Shown: positions 26,960 to 36,083, counted from the first letter of the stretch. The stretch: 64,000 nucleotides of DNA from Acidiphilium sp. PA (GCF_026191915.1 NZ_JAIMBY010000011.1:1-64000); one strand, 5' to 3'. Notes: generated from the letters alone by a model not told the origin. Made by a program: numbers and translations.

Positions 26960-27409
26960 TCAATTGACGACCGCGAAAACGGTCGGTTTCGGTGTGCCGA
27001 CCAGATAGACCGCGACCGGCGACGCTGCCATTCCGGCCATGGCGGGCATCCCCGGCAGGCCGACCGGCATTCCTGGAATCGCCAGTCCTTTTGCGGACGA
27101 CGGTTCGGCTAGGAATTTCTTGATGAGTGGTGCTGGAATGTGCCCTTCGAACACATGGTCGCCGATCCGGGTCAGATGGCAACCGACCAAAGACTGTGGG
27201 ATGCCTGATGCCAACGTGATCTGCTCAAGGTTTGGCGACGGAACGACCTTTACCTTGTAGCCGTTCTTATCAAGATACTTTGCGTAGGCTTCGCAGCACG
27301 AGCACGACGGATCCTTGTAGAGGGTCGCCTCAATCGGTGCGGCGAAAGCCGTGACGGGTGCCAGCACGGCAAGAGCGATGCCGGTATTAAGCAAGGTGCG
27401 TCTTTTCAT
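26960..27409 (-). CDS. DUF411 metal-binding exported protein
   Basis: This protein of about 149 residues starts at MKRRTLLNTGIALAVLA with a signal peptide cleaved near AFAA. The DUF411 signature YKDPSCSCCEAYAKYL gives a CxCC metal site. VGCHLTRIGDHVFEGHIPA and the GLAIPGMPVGLPGMP loop complete the family pattern. DUF411 proteins often accompany copper oxidases and are thought to bind copper in the periplasm. It lies downstream of the multicopper oxidase. Confidence 0.88.
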   Translation of the reverse strand: MKRRTLLNTGIALAVLAPVTAFAAPIEATLYKDPSCSCCEAYAKYLDKNGYKVKVVPSPNLEQITLASGIPQSLVGCHLTRIGDHVFEGHIPAPLIKKFLAEPSSAKGLAIPGMPVGLPGMPAMAGMAASPVAVYLVGTPKPTVFAVVN

Positions 27410-27438
27410 CGGTCGATCTCCTTGGTTCGGGTTTGGCG

Positions 27439-28854
27439 TCAAGCGACGTTGATCACGGTCATCAGCCCGTTAGCCTGGTGCTCGATGACGTGGCAGTGAA
27501 ACATCCAGTTGCCGGGGTTGTTCGCGACGAACGCGATATCGACCATGTCTTTCGGGCGCACGATCACGGTGTCGCGCAGGTGCGGATAGGGCTCCCTGAC
27601 ACCATTGCGCGACAGAACCTGGTAGCTGTAGCCGTGCAGATGCATCGGGTGCCAGAACGAGGTGTGGTTCTCCAGCGTCAGCAGTGCGGTGCGGCCGAAC
27701 GGAATGCTGAAGATCGGCGCCATGCCGTCGTTCGTCCTGCGCCCGTCCTTGATACCCCAGACCGGCGCTTGTTTGCCGTCGGCAAGCATACCCATGCTCA
27801 TCATACCGCCGGTGATCGTCAGGTGATGGCGCACCGGATTGGTCAGATTCGGTTTCGGCACGGGATTCGGCGGCAGGCCGAGGGGTGCCGCAGGCAAAGA
27901 CCGGTGATGGGGCGATTGCCGCGTGTAGGCCAGGGTCGCCAGACGATAGGTAGCGCGGCGGCCATAGAAATCATCGACGACCGGGTAGTCCCGACCCGGC
28001 TCGCCGATCGCGTCGAGTTGCAGATCGACCCGCTGGGCCGGGGCGATGATCACGCTGCCGGCCGGCGGCGCGAACGGCTGGCAAGGCTGGCCGTCGAGTG
28101 CGATGATCGTTACCCGATGGCCGGGAAAGCGAAGCGCCATGAAGCGCGCGAGACAGGCATTGACCAGCCGGACCCGCAGCCGTTCCCCGGCGCGCACCTT
28201 AATCGGTTCGGGCACGATGCCGTTGATGGTGACGACACTGCCGATCCGCCCGCTCATCGCGGCTTCCATCGGCGTGTCGAAGCCGGGTACGAACTGATCG
28301 TTCGGCTGAAACGCCCAGTCCTGCAACACCCAGAGCAGGTCTCGATCGAACGGCGGTGGTTCCGCTTCCCGGACGATCAGGGCGCCCGCCATGCCCCGGC
28401 CCATCTGGTGCGCGGTATGGTCGTGCGGGTGATACCAGAAGGTGCCGGCATCGGGCGGGGTAAACGCATACTGGAAGGCGGCGCCGGGCCTGATCGGCGG
28501 CTGGGTAAGGTCAGGCACGCCGTCCATCGCGTTCGGCAGGCGGATACCGTGCCAGTGGACCGTGGTGTTCTGGTCGATGCCATTGACGACGCGGGACCTG
28601 AACGGAACGCCCTGGTGCATCGTGACCACCGGGCCGGATACGGTGCCGTTATAGGCAAGAACCGCGGTTTTTGCCTTGTCCGCGCCAAGAATTGCAGCTT
28701 GCGCCGGGATCGGCCGCAAGTTGGTGATGACAGTTTGGCCGGCGACCGCCCGGGCCGGTGACACAAAGGGCAGCACGGCCGCCGCGGCGACACCGGTGCG
28801 CCCGATTTTCAGCAGGCTTCGCCTCGGCAAAGCCGACGTATGTTCGATTGTCAT
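27439..28854 (-). CDS. Multicopper oxidase (CopA/CueO-type)
   Basis: This protein of about 471 residues has a Tat-like signal (PRRSLLKIGRTGVAAAAVLP). It oxidises Cu(I) or phenolic substrates in the periplasm. Type 2/3 copper ligands are in TTVHWHGIRLPN and WYHPHDHTAHQM. The C-terminal blocks HPMHLHGYSYQV and MFHCHVIEHQANGLM supply type 1 copper with an axial Met, as in CueO. The start at 28854 (MTIEHTSALP) places the twin arginines near the N-terminus. It lacks the Met-rich repeats of plasmid CopA. Confidence 0.9.
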   Translation of the reverse strand: MTIEHTSALPRRSLLKIGRTGVAAAAVLPFVSPARAVAGQTVITNLRPIPAQAAILGADKAKTAVLAYNGTVSGPVVTMHQGVPFRSRVVNGIDQNTTVHWHGIRLPNAMDGVPDLTQPPIRPGAAFQYAFTPPDAGTFWYHPHDHTAHQMGRGMAGALIVREAEPPPFDRDLLWVLQDWAFQPNDQFVPGFDTPMEAAMSGRIGSVVTINGIVPEPIKVRAGERLRVRLVNACLARFMALRFPGHRVTIIALDGQPCQPFAPPAGSVIIAPAQRVDLQLDAIGEPGRDYPVVDDFYGRRATYRLATLAYTRQSPHHRSLPAAPLGLPPNPVPKPNLTNPVRHHLTITGGMMSMGMLADGKQAPVWGIKDGRRTNDGMAPIFSIPFGRTALLTLENHTSFWHPMHLHGYSYQVLSRNGVREPYPHLRDTVIVRPKDMVDIAFVANNPGNWMFHCHVIEHQANGLMTVINVA

Positions 28855-28975
28855 TAAATCTGGTCCCTCGCAGGCCGTGGATCTGCTATTTCGCAAACCG
28901 GATCACGGTCAGATCTGGCGCGTCAGCGCCCGGACAAAGCAGTCTTACCGCCCGTCCGGGGAAACCCGACGGCGG

Positions 28976-29317
28976 TCAGCTCAGCGAGAGGGATCGAGGT
29001 GGCGGCGCATCCGGTATCGGGCGCAAACCGAGATTCAATGACGCGACCGGCGGATGATATGTCGTCGGTACGTCGATAAATGCTACGATGTCTGGGCCGG
29101 TGATTGGTAATGCCACGGTACTGGTGCAGGCCGGGGCGATACAACGCGCACTCTTGGGACGATGTTGCGAATCGCCCGGCGAATGATGGTTTGAACACGC
29201 ATGAGAGGGACAGACCGACGCTGCTGCCGGTGCGGGTTGCGCCATCGGCATCGCCCGCGCGAACACAGGAACACTCGTGGTGATCACGAGAACAAGGGCC
29301 ATCAGAAAGCGTATCAT
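28976..29317 (-). CDS. Small exported Cys/His-containing protein (unknown)
   Basis: This protein of about 113 residues starts at MIRFLMALVLVITTSVPVFA, a clear signal peptide. The mature part has several Cys (VCPSHACSNHH, ARCIAPACTS), His and Met, compatible with metal binding, and a Pro-rich end. No family was recognised. It lies between the merT-like gene and the oxidase gene, with gaps on both sides. Confidence 0.55.
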   Translation of the reverse strand: MIRFLMALVLVITTSVPVFARAMPMAQPAPAAASVCPSHACSNHHSPGDSQHRPKSARCIAPACTSTVALPITGPDIVAFIDVPTTYHPPVASLNLGLRPIPDAPPPRSLSLS

Positions 29318-29415
29318 TAGTCTAAACACCACTGAATAATATGTCCCGCCTCCAACTCTGGCAAGGGGCGCCCCTGCGAAACGAGGGTAGCAGGCGAGGT
29401 TCTGGCAGTCCGTGT

Positions 29416-29814
29416 TCAAAGAAAGTCGGACAAGCTTGCGTGTTCGATCCTCAGGGTGCCAGCAAGAAGGACCGCACCCAGCAACAGGATCAGCGGTGTG
29501 ACGCCATACGCAATGACCGGAACGCGCTGACCGCTGCCTTTGGCAAGATTCTGTATCTCACGCCCCCAGAAAACCGCACTTAAGGCCATCAGAATGATCG
29601 ACCCCCACAACCACCAGCGCTCGTAAGGGCCAACCAGCAACTGCAGGCGCAGCGTCCAGGCACCGGCGAGAGCGGACCCGGCCAGGATGATCGGCAACGC
29701 GCAACAGGCCGCACAGCCGAACGACGAGATCACACCGCCAAGGCCGAACCTTGCGGACCATCGATGATGCGGCGCTTTCCTGGCATCATCATCGAAATTG
29801 GTTGGGCGGGTCAT
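29416..29814 (-). CDS. merT: MerT-like mercuric transport membrane protein
   Basis: This protein of about 132 residues starts at MTRPTNFDDDARKAPH. Three hydrophobic segments are present. The first has FGCAACCALPIILAGSALAG, the vicinal Cys pair of MerT that accepts Hg(II) from the periplasm. The usual second Cys pair in the cytosolic loop is not seen. The start overlaps the upstream membrane gene by 4 bp (ATGA). A longer ORF in this frame runs into that gene and was rejected. Confidence 0.75.
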   Translation of the reverse strand: MTRPTNFDDDARKAPHHRWSARFGLGGVISSFGCAACCALPIILAGSALAGAWTLRLQLLVGPYERWWLWGSIILMALSAVFWGREIQNLAKGSGQRVPVIAYGVTPLILLLGAVLLAGTLRIEHASLSDFL

Positions 29815-30350
29815 CGGATCGTCGCGCAGTTGCAATACAGCGCACGTTTTGCATTGCCCTGAAGCCCCCATGCCATCAGCGCGATGGCCGCGAGATAGAA
29901 TCCGAGTTCGTGGGTAGCGATGAAGCCTTGCAGCGGCGTGGCCGCGGCACCCAATGCCGGGAGGCTTGCTGCGATCGCTGCGATGGCAATGGGCAAAACG
30001 GGCGAGCAACACAGTAACGGCGCGATCAGCGCGACGAGCGAACCCGAGGCACTGCGGACGACACCCCCACCCGATCCCATCCGCCAGCCATACACGCCGA
30101 GCGGCAGGGTCACGGCAAGCAGACCGGCCATCACGATCGCCAGAATCACGTCCTGGGCGGTCAGAAACGGCAATGCGATCAAGCCGACCGCGCCACCGGT
30201 TTCGCTCGCCGGCAGCAGCATGAGGTAGAAGGCAAGCAGAACGAGGAAACTCACCACCGCCAGAGTCCGATAACTTGGCCGTTCGAACACCAGGCGCACC
30301 GCCTGCGGGACGATCATGAATTGAGCACCGATAGGCATCGTCGCACTCAT
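29811..30350 (-). CDS. Membrane protein with CC motif in mer operon (unknown)
   Basis: This protein of about 179 residues has five or so hydrophobic segments: a segment near FLVLLAFYLMLLPA, LTAQDVILAIVMAGLLAVTL, and VALIAPLLCCSPVLPIAIAA, which holds a CC pair. The final helix is FIATHELGFYLAAIALMAWG, followed by CNC at the C-terminus. It overlaps by 4 bp on both sides, so it is a central member of the merA operon. It could be a second Hg transporter. The family is not recognised. Confidence 0.65.
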   Translation of the reverse strand: MSATMPIGAQFMIVPQAVRLVFERPSYRTLAVVSFLVLLAFYLMLLPASETGGAVGLIALPFLTAQDVILAIVMAGLLAVTLPLGVYGWRMGSGGGVVRSASGSLVALIAPLLCCSPVLPIAIAAIAASLPALGAAATPLQGFIATHELGFYLAAIALMAWGLQGNAKRALYCNCATIR

Positions 30351-30943
30351 TTCGAATTTGACGCCATGAAATGTTCGATCTTTCCAAACGTGACGGACGG
30401 CGCCGCGGACGTCGTGACGATCTGGTTCCGAGCGTCGATCAGCTGGTAGATGTCCACATAATGGTGAGGATCGTACGCGGTGGCCAACTCCCGGGTGGCA
30501 TCGCCAAACACGAAATGCGGGTCCTTGAGGAGTGTTGGCGCTACTTGGGCTGCAAATTTTTCGATCGTGATGCCAGGATAACCGCCGTTCTTGTAGTCGC
30601 GGAGCACAATGACTTTCAGATGCGACTTGTCGATCAGCGCCTGGTGATGCGCGAGCGCCTTCAGCCCCGCCTTGCAACTGCCGCACCAGGTCGCGACTTC
30701 CCAGATCATCAGCTTGTGGCCTGGATAAGTGGCGAGTTCCACCAGATGCCCCTGCGAGCGGAACGCCGCATCCGGTGCTGTCCTGGCCGACGAAGCCGGC
30801 GGATTTTCCGGCCCCATGGTGCCGGAGGGTGCGGCCAGCCCATAGCCCGGGATCAGGACGGCTGCGGCGATGCCGGCCAGTTTCGGCGTGAAGTTGCAGG
30901 ATCGTTTCATAGCGTTGGTTGCTTTCATGGTGAAGATGGTCAT
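30347..30943 (-). CDS. Exported thioredoxin-like protein in mer operon
   Basis: This protein has up to 198 residues. The coupled ATG at 30943 overlaps the merA stop; MKRSCNFTPKLAGIAAAVLI at 30910 gives a better signal peptide. The thioredoxin-fold region has MIWEVATWCGSCKAGLKAL with a CGSC redox or metal pair, then HLKVIVLRDYKNGGYPG. It occupies the place where MerP, the periplasmic Hg-binding protein, is normally found, so it might bind or reduce Hg-thiol complexes. That role is inference. Confidence 0.75.
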   Translation of the reverse strand: MTIFTMKATNAMKRSCNFTPKLAGIAAAVLIPGYGLAAPSGTMGPENPPASSARTAPDAAFRSQGHLVELATYPGHKLMIWEVATWCGSCKAGLKALAHHQALIDKSHLKVIVLRDYKNGGYPGITIEKFAAQVAPTLLKDPHFVFGDATRELATAYDPHHYVDIYQLIDARNQIVTTSAAPSVTFGKIEHFMASNSK

Positions 30944-32379
30944 CCGGCGCAGCAGGACAGTTTGGCGACGTCCTTCTGAAACCCGAGCGATGCGAGTTTC
31001 AGCCCTTCGACCGTCGTCAGATACGGGAACAGCGTGTCCGCCAGATCGGTGACGGTGAGGTTATGCCTGATCGCGAGCGCCGCCGTCTGGATGCTGTCCG
31101 CACCTTCGGGTGCCAGAATATGCGCGCCGAGCAGGCGCAGGTTCCCGGCTTGCGCGACCAGCTTGATCAATCCGCGCGTGTCGCGGGCGGCGAGCGCGCG
31201 GGGCAGCAAGGCAAGATCGAGTCGAACCGTGCGCACCTCGTTACCCTGGCGCTTGGCTTCGGCCTCGGTCATGCCGACGCTGGCCATCTGCGGATCGGTG
31301 AATACCACCTCGGGCATAGCGCGCGCATCATAGCGCCTGACATTGCCGTTGAGGGCGTTTTCCGCCGCCAGTTTGGCGCCGTAGGCCGCCATGTAAACAT
31401 ACTGATCGCGTCCGGTGACATCGCCGGCCGCATAGGTGCCAGGCCGCCGTGTCGCGAGATACTCGTCGGTTAGGATCGATCCGTTGCGGTCGAGCGCGAT
31501 GCCTGCCGCCTCGAACCCCATGTCATCGGTATTGGCGCGCCTCCCAGTCGCAACCAGGACACGCGCGGCCTCGATGGTCTCGGTGCGATCCTCGATCATG
31601 ACATCGAGGGCAATACCGGTCTCGCTGCGCCGGATGGCGTGATATCGGGCGCCATCCCGGATGGTGATGCCCTCATCGCGCAGATATCCGGCAAGGGCGT
31701 CGCTGATCTCCGGCTCGCTGCCCGGCAACAACCGGGTGCGGCAGACGATGGTGACCGCGACACCGAACCGCGCAAACATCTGGCCGAGTTCGCAGCCGAT
31801 AACGCCGCCGCCGATGATCAGCAGGGATGCGGGCAGAGCCTCCAGTGCGAGGGCGGCGGTGCTGGTCAGGTAGGGAACCCCATCCATTCCAGGTATTGTC
31901 GGCACGGCGGCCGAAGCACCGGTCGCGATCAACACCCGATCGGCCGGAAACATCGTCCCGGCTGCCTCGATACCAGCCGGGGTGAACCGCGCGCGGCCCG
32001 GAAGATACCGTATTGTCTCATATTCCGGCAGCAACGCCTGATACTTTGCGGCGCGGAGATCGGCCACTAGCCGGTCTTTCTGCGCGATCAGGGCCGACCA
32101 ATCGTCAAGCCTGCCGCCGCCTGAAATGCCGGCGAAGCGCTGGGCCGAATTCGCCCGATGCAGCGCCTCGGCCGCACGGATTAGGGTTTTCGACGGCACG
32201 CAGCCAACATTGACGCAGGTGCCCCCGATCGTACCATCACCGATCAGCGCCACCGTCGCACCGAGTTCGCTCGCCCGGATCGCTGCGGAAAATCCCGCCG
32301 AGCCGGCGCCGATCACCACCAGATCGGGGGTCGACGATGTTCTGGTTGCGCGGCTATCAAGCCTTGTCACGGCGTCCAT
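30940..32379 (-). CDS. merA: Mercuric reductase MerA
   Basis: This 479-residue cytosolic FAD enzyme reduces Hg(II) to Hg(0) with NADPH. The FAD motif is LVVIGAGSAGFSAAIRA and the redox disulfide lies in GGTCVNVGCVPSKTL. The second nucleotide motif is LLIIGGGVIGCELGQMFARFG minus its ends, and AAGDVTGRDQYVYMAA follows. The essential C-terminal vicinal pair is present (KLSCCAG). The N-terminal HMA (NmerA) domain is absent; the protein starts about 20 residues before the FAD domain. It is first in the leftward operon and divergent from merR. Confidence 0.93.
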   Translation of the reverse strand: MDAVTRLDSRATRTSSTPDLVVIGAGSAGFSAAIRASELGATVALIGDGTIGGTCVNVGCVPSKTLIRAAEALHRANSAQRFAGISGGGRLDDWSALIAQKDRLVADLRAAKYQALLPEYETIRYLPGRARFTPAGIEAAGTMFPADRVLIATGASAAVPTIPGMDGVPYLTSTAALALEALPASLLIIGGGVIGCELGQMFARFGVAVTIVCRTRLLPGSEPEISDALAGYLRDEGITIRDGARYHAIRRSETGIALDVMIEDRTETIEAARVLVATGRRANTDDMGFEAAGIALDRNGSILTDEYLATRRPGTYAAGDVTGRDQYVYMAAYGAKLAAENALNGNVRRYDARAMPEVVFTDPQMASVGMTEAEAKRQGNEVRTVRLDLALLPRALAARDTRGLIKLVAQAGNLRLLGAHILAPEGADSIQTAALAIRHNLTVTDLADTLFPYLTTVEGLKLASLGFQKDVAKLSCCAG

Positions 32380-32504
32380 GCGTTTGGTCCTTGTCGTTCG
32401 TGCCGGGTCGGTCTAGGCGACAAGGTATGGGATCTGTAGTAAGTCCAGATACAAGCGGAAAAGCTTCTCCTGCGTTCACGAAGGCGCGAGACAAGGCGGG
32501 ACCG

Positions 32505-32906
32505 ATGATCCCGATCGGCGCGTTGGCCCGCCAAGCGCGCTGCAACATCGAGACCATCCGGTTTTACGAAAAAATCGGCGTCCTTGCCAAACCCGGCCGT
32601 AGCGCCGGCGGCCACCGGATGTACCGTCCCGCCCACGTCGAACGGTTGAACTTCATCCGCCGCGCCCGGGAACTCGGCTTCACCCTCGATCAGGTGCGTG
32701 CCCTGCTGCGCCTCTCAGACGAGCGCGACCGCCCGTGCGCAGAGGTGAAATCCGTTGCGCAGATACATCTCACTGAAGTGCATGCCAAAATCGACGATCT
32801 TCTTTCGATGCAAGGAGCGCTCACCGATCTGATAAGCCAATGCGACACCGGTGATGGAACCGACTGCGCGCTCCTCGAAGCCTTGTCGCGTCATCAAGCG
32901 CCATAG
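32505..32906 (+). CDS. merR: MerR-family regulator (mercury-type)
   Basis: This protein of about 133 residues starts at MIPIGALARQARCNIETIRFYEK minus its last residues. Helix-turn-helix features end in GGHRMYRPAHVERLNF. Cysteines are in ERDRPCAEVKSV and in CDTGDGTDC, where a C-x7-C loop replaces the C-x8-C of Tn501 MerR, so Hg or another soft metal is likely. It is divergent from merA and is the expected regulator of that operon. An earlier in-frame ATG at 32427 lies inside the intergenic promoter region. Confidence 0.8.
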   Translation: MIPIGALARQARCNIETIRFYEKIGVLAKPGRSAGGHRMYRPAHVERLNFIRRARELGFTLDQVRALLRLSDERDRPCAEVKSVAQIHLTEVHAKIDDLLSMQGALTDLISQCDTGDGTDCALLEALSRHQAP

Positions 32907-32925
32907 CGTGAACGCGATCATCTGC

Positions 32926-35049
32926 TCAAACGCCCAGCCCACGGCCTCGTCCAAGCTGCCATGAAATCCCGTCGTCGGTAACCATTCCAACAACCTCCCG
33001 GCCAAGATTGCGCTCGATGACCGGGCGCCAGGGCACGAGGGTGAATTCCCGGGCATTCTCAATCAGCGCGTAGCGACCGGAAGCAAGCTGCACCGTCTCG
33101 CGATGGGTGCCGCGGATCGTCTCGCCTCGCGTCGCCAGACGGAATGGCAGGTCCCTGGTTGTAGCGATGTGTTGCCCCACGCGGGTCAGCTCTCGGCGTT
33201 CGAGCGTCGCCAACAAATCGCGCCGATAGAGCACACGCCCCATCCCGTCCCGGCTCGCATCACCCTGCCCGATATGGTGCTGACGCCGCTGCTCCAAGGC
33301 CGCTTGGATCTCTGTACCGAAGCCGGCCGATGCGATCGGCATGCGATCCCTGCCGATGAGCTGCCGGTCAAGCCAGGTGGCGCCGTCACTGGCGATCTGC
33401 GTCTCGAGGTCAAGTGTTGTCAGCACGCTCAGGGTGGCCGGGGGTGTTTGCCTGGCATCATGCTGGGCAGCACGTTGTTCAAACCCAGTTGGAACGCGCC
33501 ATTGATCTGCATCCAGCCGCTCGACAACTCCCGTGCGTCGTAAGGTTTCGAGCCGACGAATATGCGCCTCGACGTAGGCATCCGGATCAGCGATCCCTTG
33601 ATCGGCACGCGCCATTATCAGGTGATCTGCGGTCCGATATAGTCCGTCGTGCTCTGCCGCAATGTGTGCGATGTTTCGATCGGCGGCACGTGGTTGCCGA
33701 CCTGCCGCGCCAATCTCGATGATGGCGCCCATCGATGTCGTTTCGATGTTCGCGATTTGGGTTGGAAGCTCGATGTAATGGGCGCGACCGTCGATGCCAT
33801 CGACCACCAGATGAACGCGGTCACCCAGTTCGTCGGCACCAAGCCCGCGGCCAAGCAGCCGGCCGATAATGGGAGCTGCTATCGCTTCGTCCTTGCCATG
33901 AATGACAATTTGTTCGGCACCCCGTTCTATCCGGTGGCTCGCCATCGCGCGGTGCATGGTTTTGATGATGTCACCCTGCTCGCCGAGTTGGCGGAGGGTC
34001 TGCTCCATTTGTGGTTTCAGCGACCAGCGTCCGGTATCGATCTCCTGGGCAACATCAAGCCGCTGCAGCGTTTGCAGTCGCCCTATCCGGAGATGTCGAT
34101 CGAAATCGCCATGACGCGCCTGTGGGGTGACTCGCGTGTCGATGATATCGGTGGCCGTTTCTCCTGCTTCTCGCAGCAGAGCGCGGTCGATCCGGGTCAG
34201 TCTTTCCTGATCGACTTCGCGAGACAGTTTTTGCTGACGCTCGAGGACGGTTTGCGGGCCGAGCTCGATCGTCGCGAGTTCCGACGCGCGTTCACGGATA
34301 CCGTGCGCAAGGTAAGCGCCGGCGATCACGAGATTCTCGCCCCGTTCATCGACGCCGCGGATCACGATGTGCGTATGAGGATGGCCAGTGTTGAAGTGAT
34401 CGACAGCAACCCAATCAAGCTTCGTCGCCAGATCCTGCTCGACTTGCCGCATCAGGTCACGCGTGAAGGACGGTAAATCCGAGAGCTGCGGTCCATCCTC
34501 GGGCGCGACGATCAACCTGAACTGGCGTGGATCGCCATTTGCGCGATCCAGAAATTCGGAACCATCAGCGCGATCCGATGTCGCCGAATAGAGTTGTCCG
34601 GGAGCACCATCGCGGGTCACGCCATCACGCTGGAGATAGCGCAGATGGACGGCGGCGGCGCGGCTACCGGTCCGCATCAGGGTGTAGCGCGCCTTGACCA
34701 CAACCCTTCGGGCGCCGGGCATGGTATTCGACCATCCACGGGGTGATGCGGCCCTACCGCGCGCGAAGGTGGCGCCACGTCCTCGCTTGGCGGGAAGGCT
34801 GGCAATATGACGACCGGCGTCCGTTGTTGGGGATGCAACTGATCGGCCGAGTGCCCCTGCACGAGATATCGCGCGCTTGATTTGCGCCGATGCCAGAGCC
34901 GGGCGGTCACCGCCGGTCCGCTTCCGTCCAAGCTGGGGACGGAGGGGCAGATCATCTTGATTGTGAGCCATCGCCCGATCATGCCGATGACCGCTGAAAT
35001 CGAGAAGGTGCTTTGGTGGCACTGCAAGATTTGAAGCGAAGACGCGCAT
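32926..35049 (-). CDS. Relaxase/mobilization nuclease (VirD2-like, DUF3363 type)
   Basis: This 707-residue protein nicks oriT and leads the strand in conjugative transfer. The N-terminal region is Arg-rich. The relaxase core (about 110-290) has LRYLQRDGVTRDG and the metal-binding three-His motif VDHFNTGHPHTHIVIRG. The DUF3363 C-terminal region follows. The full length suggests a functional protein. No type IV secretion genes are visible, so transfer would need other machinery or genes outside the window. Neighbours upstream are transglycosylase, TraF-like and RepA genes, a common alphaproteobacterial plasmid order. Confidence 0.88.
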   Translation of the reverse strand: MRVFASNLAVPPKHLLDFSGHRHDRAMAHNQDDLPLRPQLGRKRTGGDRPALASAQIKRAISRAGALGRSVASPTTDAGRHIASLPAKRGRGATFARGRAASPRGWSNTMPGARRVVVKARYTLMRTGSRAAAVHLRYLQRDGVTRDGAPGQLYSATSDRADGSEFLDRANGDPRQFRLIVAPEDGPQLSDLPSFTRDLMRQVEQDLATKLDWVAVDHFNTGHPHTHIVIRGVDERGENLVIAGAYLAHGIRERASELATIELGPQTVLERQQKLSREVDQERLTRIDRALLREAGETATDIIDTRVTPQARHGDFDRHLRIGRLQTLQRLDVAQEIDTGRWSLKPQMEQTLRQLGEQGDIIKTMHRAMASHRIERGAEQIVIHGKDEAIAAPIIGRLLGRGLGADELGDRVHLVVDGIDGRAHYIELPTQIANIETTSMGAIIEIGAAGRQPRAADRNIAHIAAEHDGLYRTADHLIMARADQGIADPDAYVEAHIRRLETLRRTGVVERLDADQWRVPTGFEQRAAQHDARQTPPATLSVLTTLDLETQIASDGATWLDRQLIGRDRMPIASAGFGTEIQAALEQRRQHHIGQGDASRDGMGRVLYRRDLLATLERRELTRVGQHIATTRDLPFRLATRGETIRGTHRETVQLASGRYALIENAREFTLVPWRPVIERNLGREVVGMVTDDGISWQLGRGRGLGV

Positions 35050-35381
35050 CTTGGTAGAATGGACGTGCGTCTCGGCAAGTTCTTGGCACGGTGCATGGCC
35101 TCGCTAACCCAATGTGCAGACACGAAAATCACGGCGGTCGGGGCCGTGTGGTGCCATGCACCTTTATCTTGCCCTCCCTCAAAAGCGAAATCTTCAATGG
35201 CCTTCATGCAATTTTGTCAGCCGCCAGTTGTCGCCGTCTGCCGCTTTTGATACGCCTCGCTACCGTTTTGCTCGCTACGACGCGAAACATCGCTACGCTT
35301 TTGTCACAGCGCGGTTGGCGCGCGAATTCATGACAAGAGCACACACATTTTTCGACCTGAACCGCAGGCAGTCCGGACGTT
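35050..35381. other. Intergenic region upstream of relaxase
   Basis: About 330 bases lie between the relaxase start and the transglycosylase stop. No convincing gene is present; open frames here lack family features. The position next to a relaxase makes it a candidate oriT, but I see no strong inverted repeat to prove it. Confidence 0.4.
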
Positions 35382-36083
35382 TCATGGAGCCGGATCGGTT
35401 GGCAGTTGCGATTTGGTTGACTCAGATCTTGCCAGGAATAGATCATTTTCGGTGCTTGCCGAAGGACGCATAGTCTTCCGCAGATCAGTCGCAGCTCGAT
35501 AGGCGAACATCGAAACGGGCGCCCGACTTGCGATGACCCGCGGGGTTTCGATCAGTTCGTTGATCCTGGGGATGACCGCCGCAAGATAGCGTTCCGTTTG
35601 CGCTGGAAGTGCGCGACCGGTGCGAAGAGTTTGTTCAACCCGGGCAGGACCGGCGTTGTAGGCTGCCAGAAACCATGGCACGCCAAATCGATCGAACATT
35701 TCGTGCAGGTATGCAGCACCGGCCATGATGTTGTCGCGCGGTGCATCCGGATTTGCCCCGAGATTGTAGCGGATGCGCAGTTCGGCATAGGTCCGCGGCA
35801 TTACCTGCATCAGGCCTATTGCGCCGGCCGCTGATCGGATCGGTTGCCCGTTCAGTGTCAGATGGCCGCCGCTCTCGACGCGCATCACGGCCTTGATCCA
35901 ACGTTCTGGCACGCCGAAGCGACGCGAAGCTGCTGCGATGTCGGGCTGCCAGATGGCTATGCGGGTTCTGCCGTTGTGCGCAAACGTTGCGGGGTTGCGG
36001 CAGAGAGGTGACCCATGAAGCGGCACGAACAACGCTGCTTTGGCAGCAAGACCGCACGTTGTGGCCAAGGTTACGAGGGCCAC
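35382..36083 (-). CDS. Lytic transglycosylase (SLT domain, VirB1-like)
   Basis: This 233-residue exported murein hydrolase probably opens the cell wall for a transfer apparatus. The SLT domain (about 55-165) has the catalytic Glu in AVMRVESGGHLTLNGQ. The other motifs are AAGAIGLMQVMPRTYAELR, NIMAGAAYLHEMFDRFG and WFLAAYNAGPARVEQ. An N-terminal hydrophobic stretch (MALVTLATTCGLAAKAALF) acts as signal. It is part of the TraF-relaxase module. Confidence 0.88.
   Translation of the reverse strand: MALVTLATTCGLAAKAALFVPLHGSPLCRNPATFAHNGRTRIAIWQPDIAAASRRFGVPERWIKAVMRVESGGHLTLNGQPIRSAAGAIGLMQVMPRTYAELRIRYNLGANPDAPRDNIMAGAAYLHEMFDRFGVPWFLAAYNAGPARVEQTLRTGRALPAQTERYLAAVIPRINELIETPRVIASRAPVSMFAYRAATDLRKTMRPSASTENDLFLARSESTKSQLPTDPAP

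Noticed and set aside
26925-27182. N-terminal extension of the Met-rich protein to 195 residues
   Set aside because: The extension is antisense-like shadow of the DUF411 gene; the ATG at 26924 has a ribosome site and signal peptide.
27433-28761. 442-residue ORF opposite the multicopper oxidase
   Set aside because: Antisense shadow; the oxidase has full copper motifs on the other strand.
29814-30387. N-terminal extension of the merT-like frame (323-residue ORF)
   Set aside because: It overlaps a better membrane gene in another frame; the ATG at 29814 overlaps that gene's stop and starts the real protein.
32380-32504. Mercury operator between merA and merR (32415-32455)
   Set aside because: The sequence CTGGACTTACTACAGATCCC recalls a MerR site, but the two halves do not form a dyad and no good -10 is visible; not annotated.
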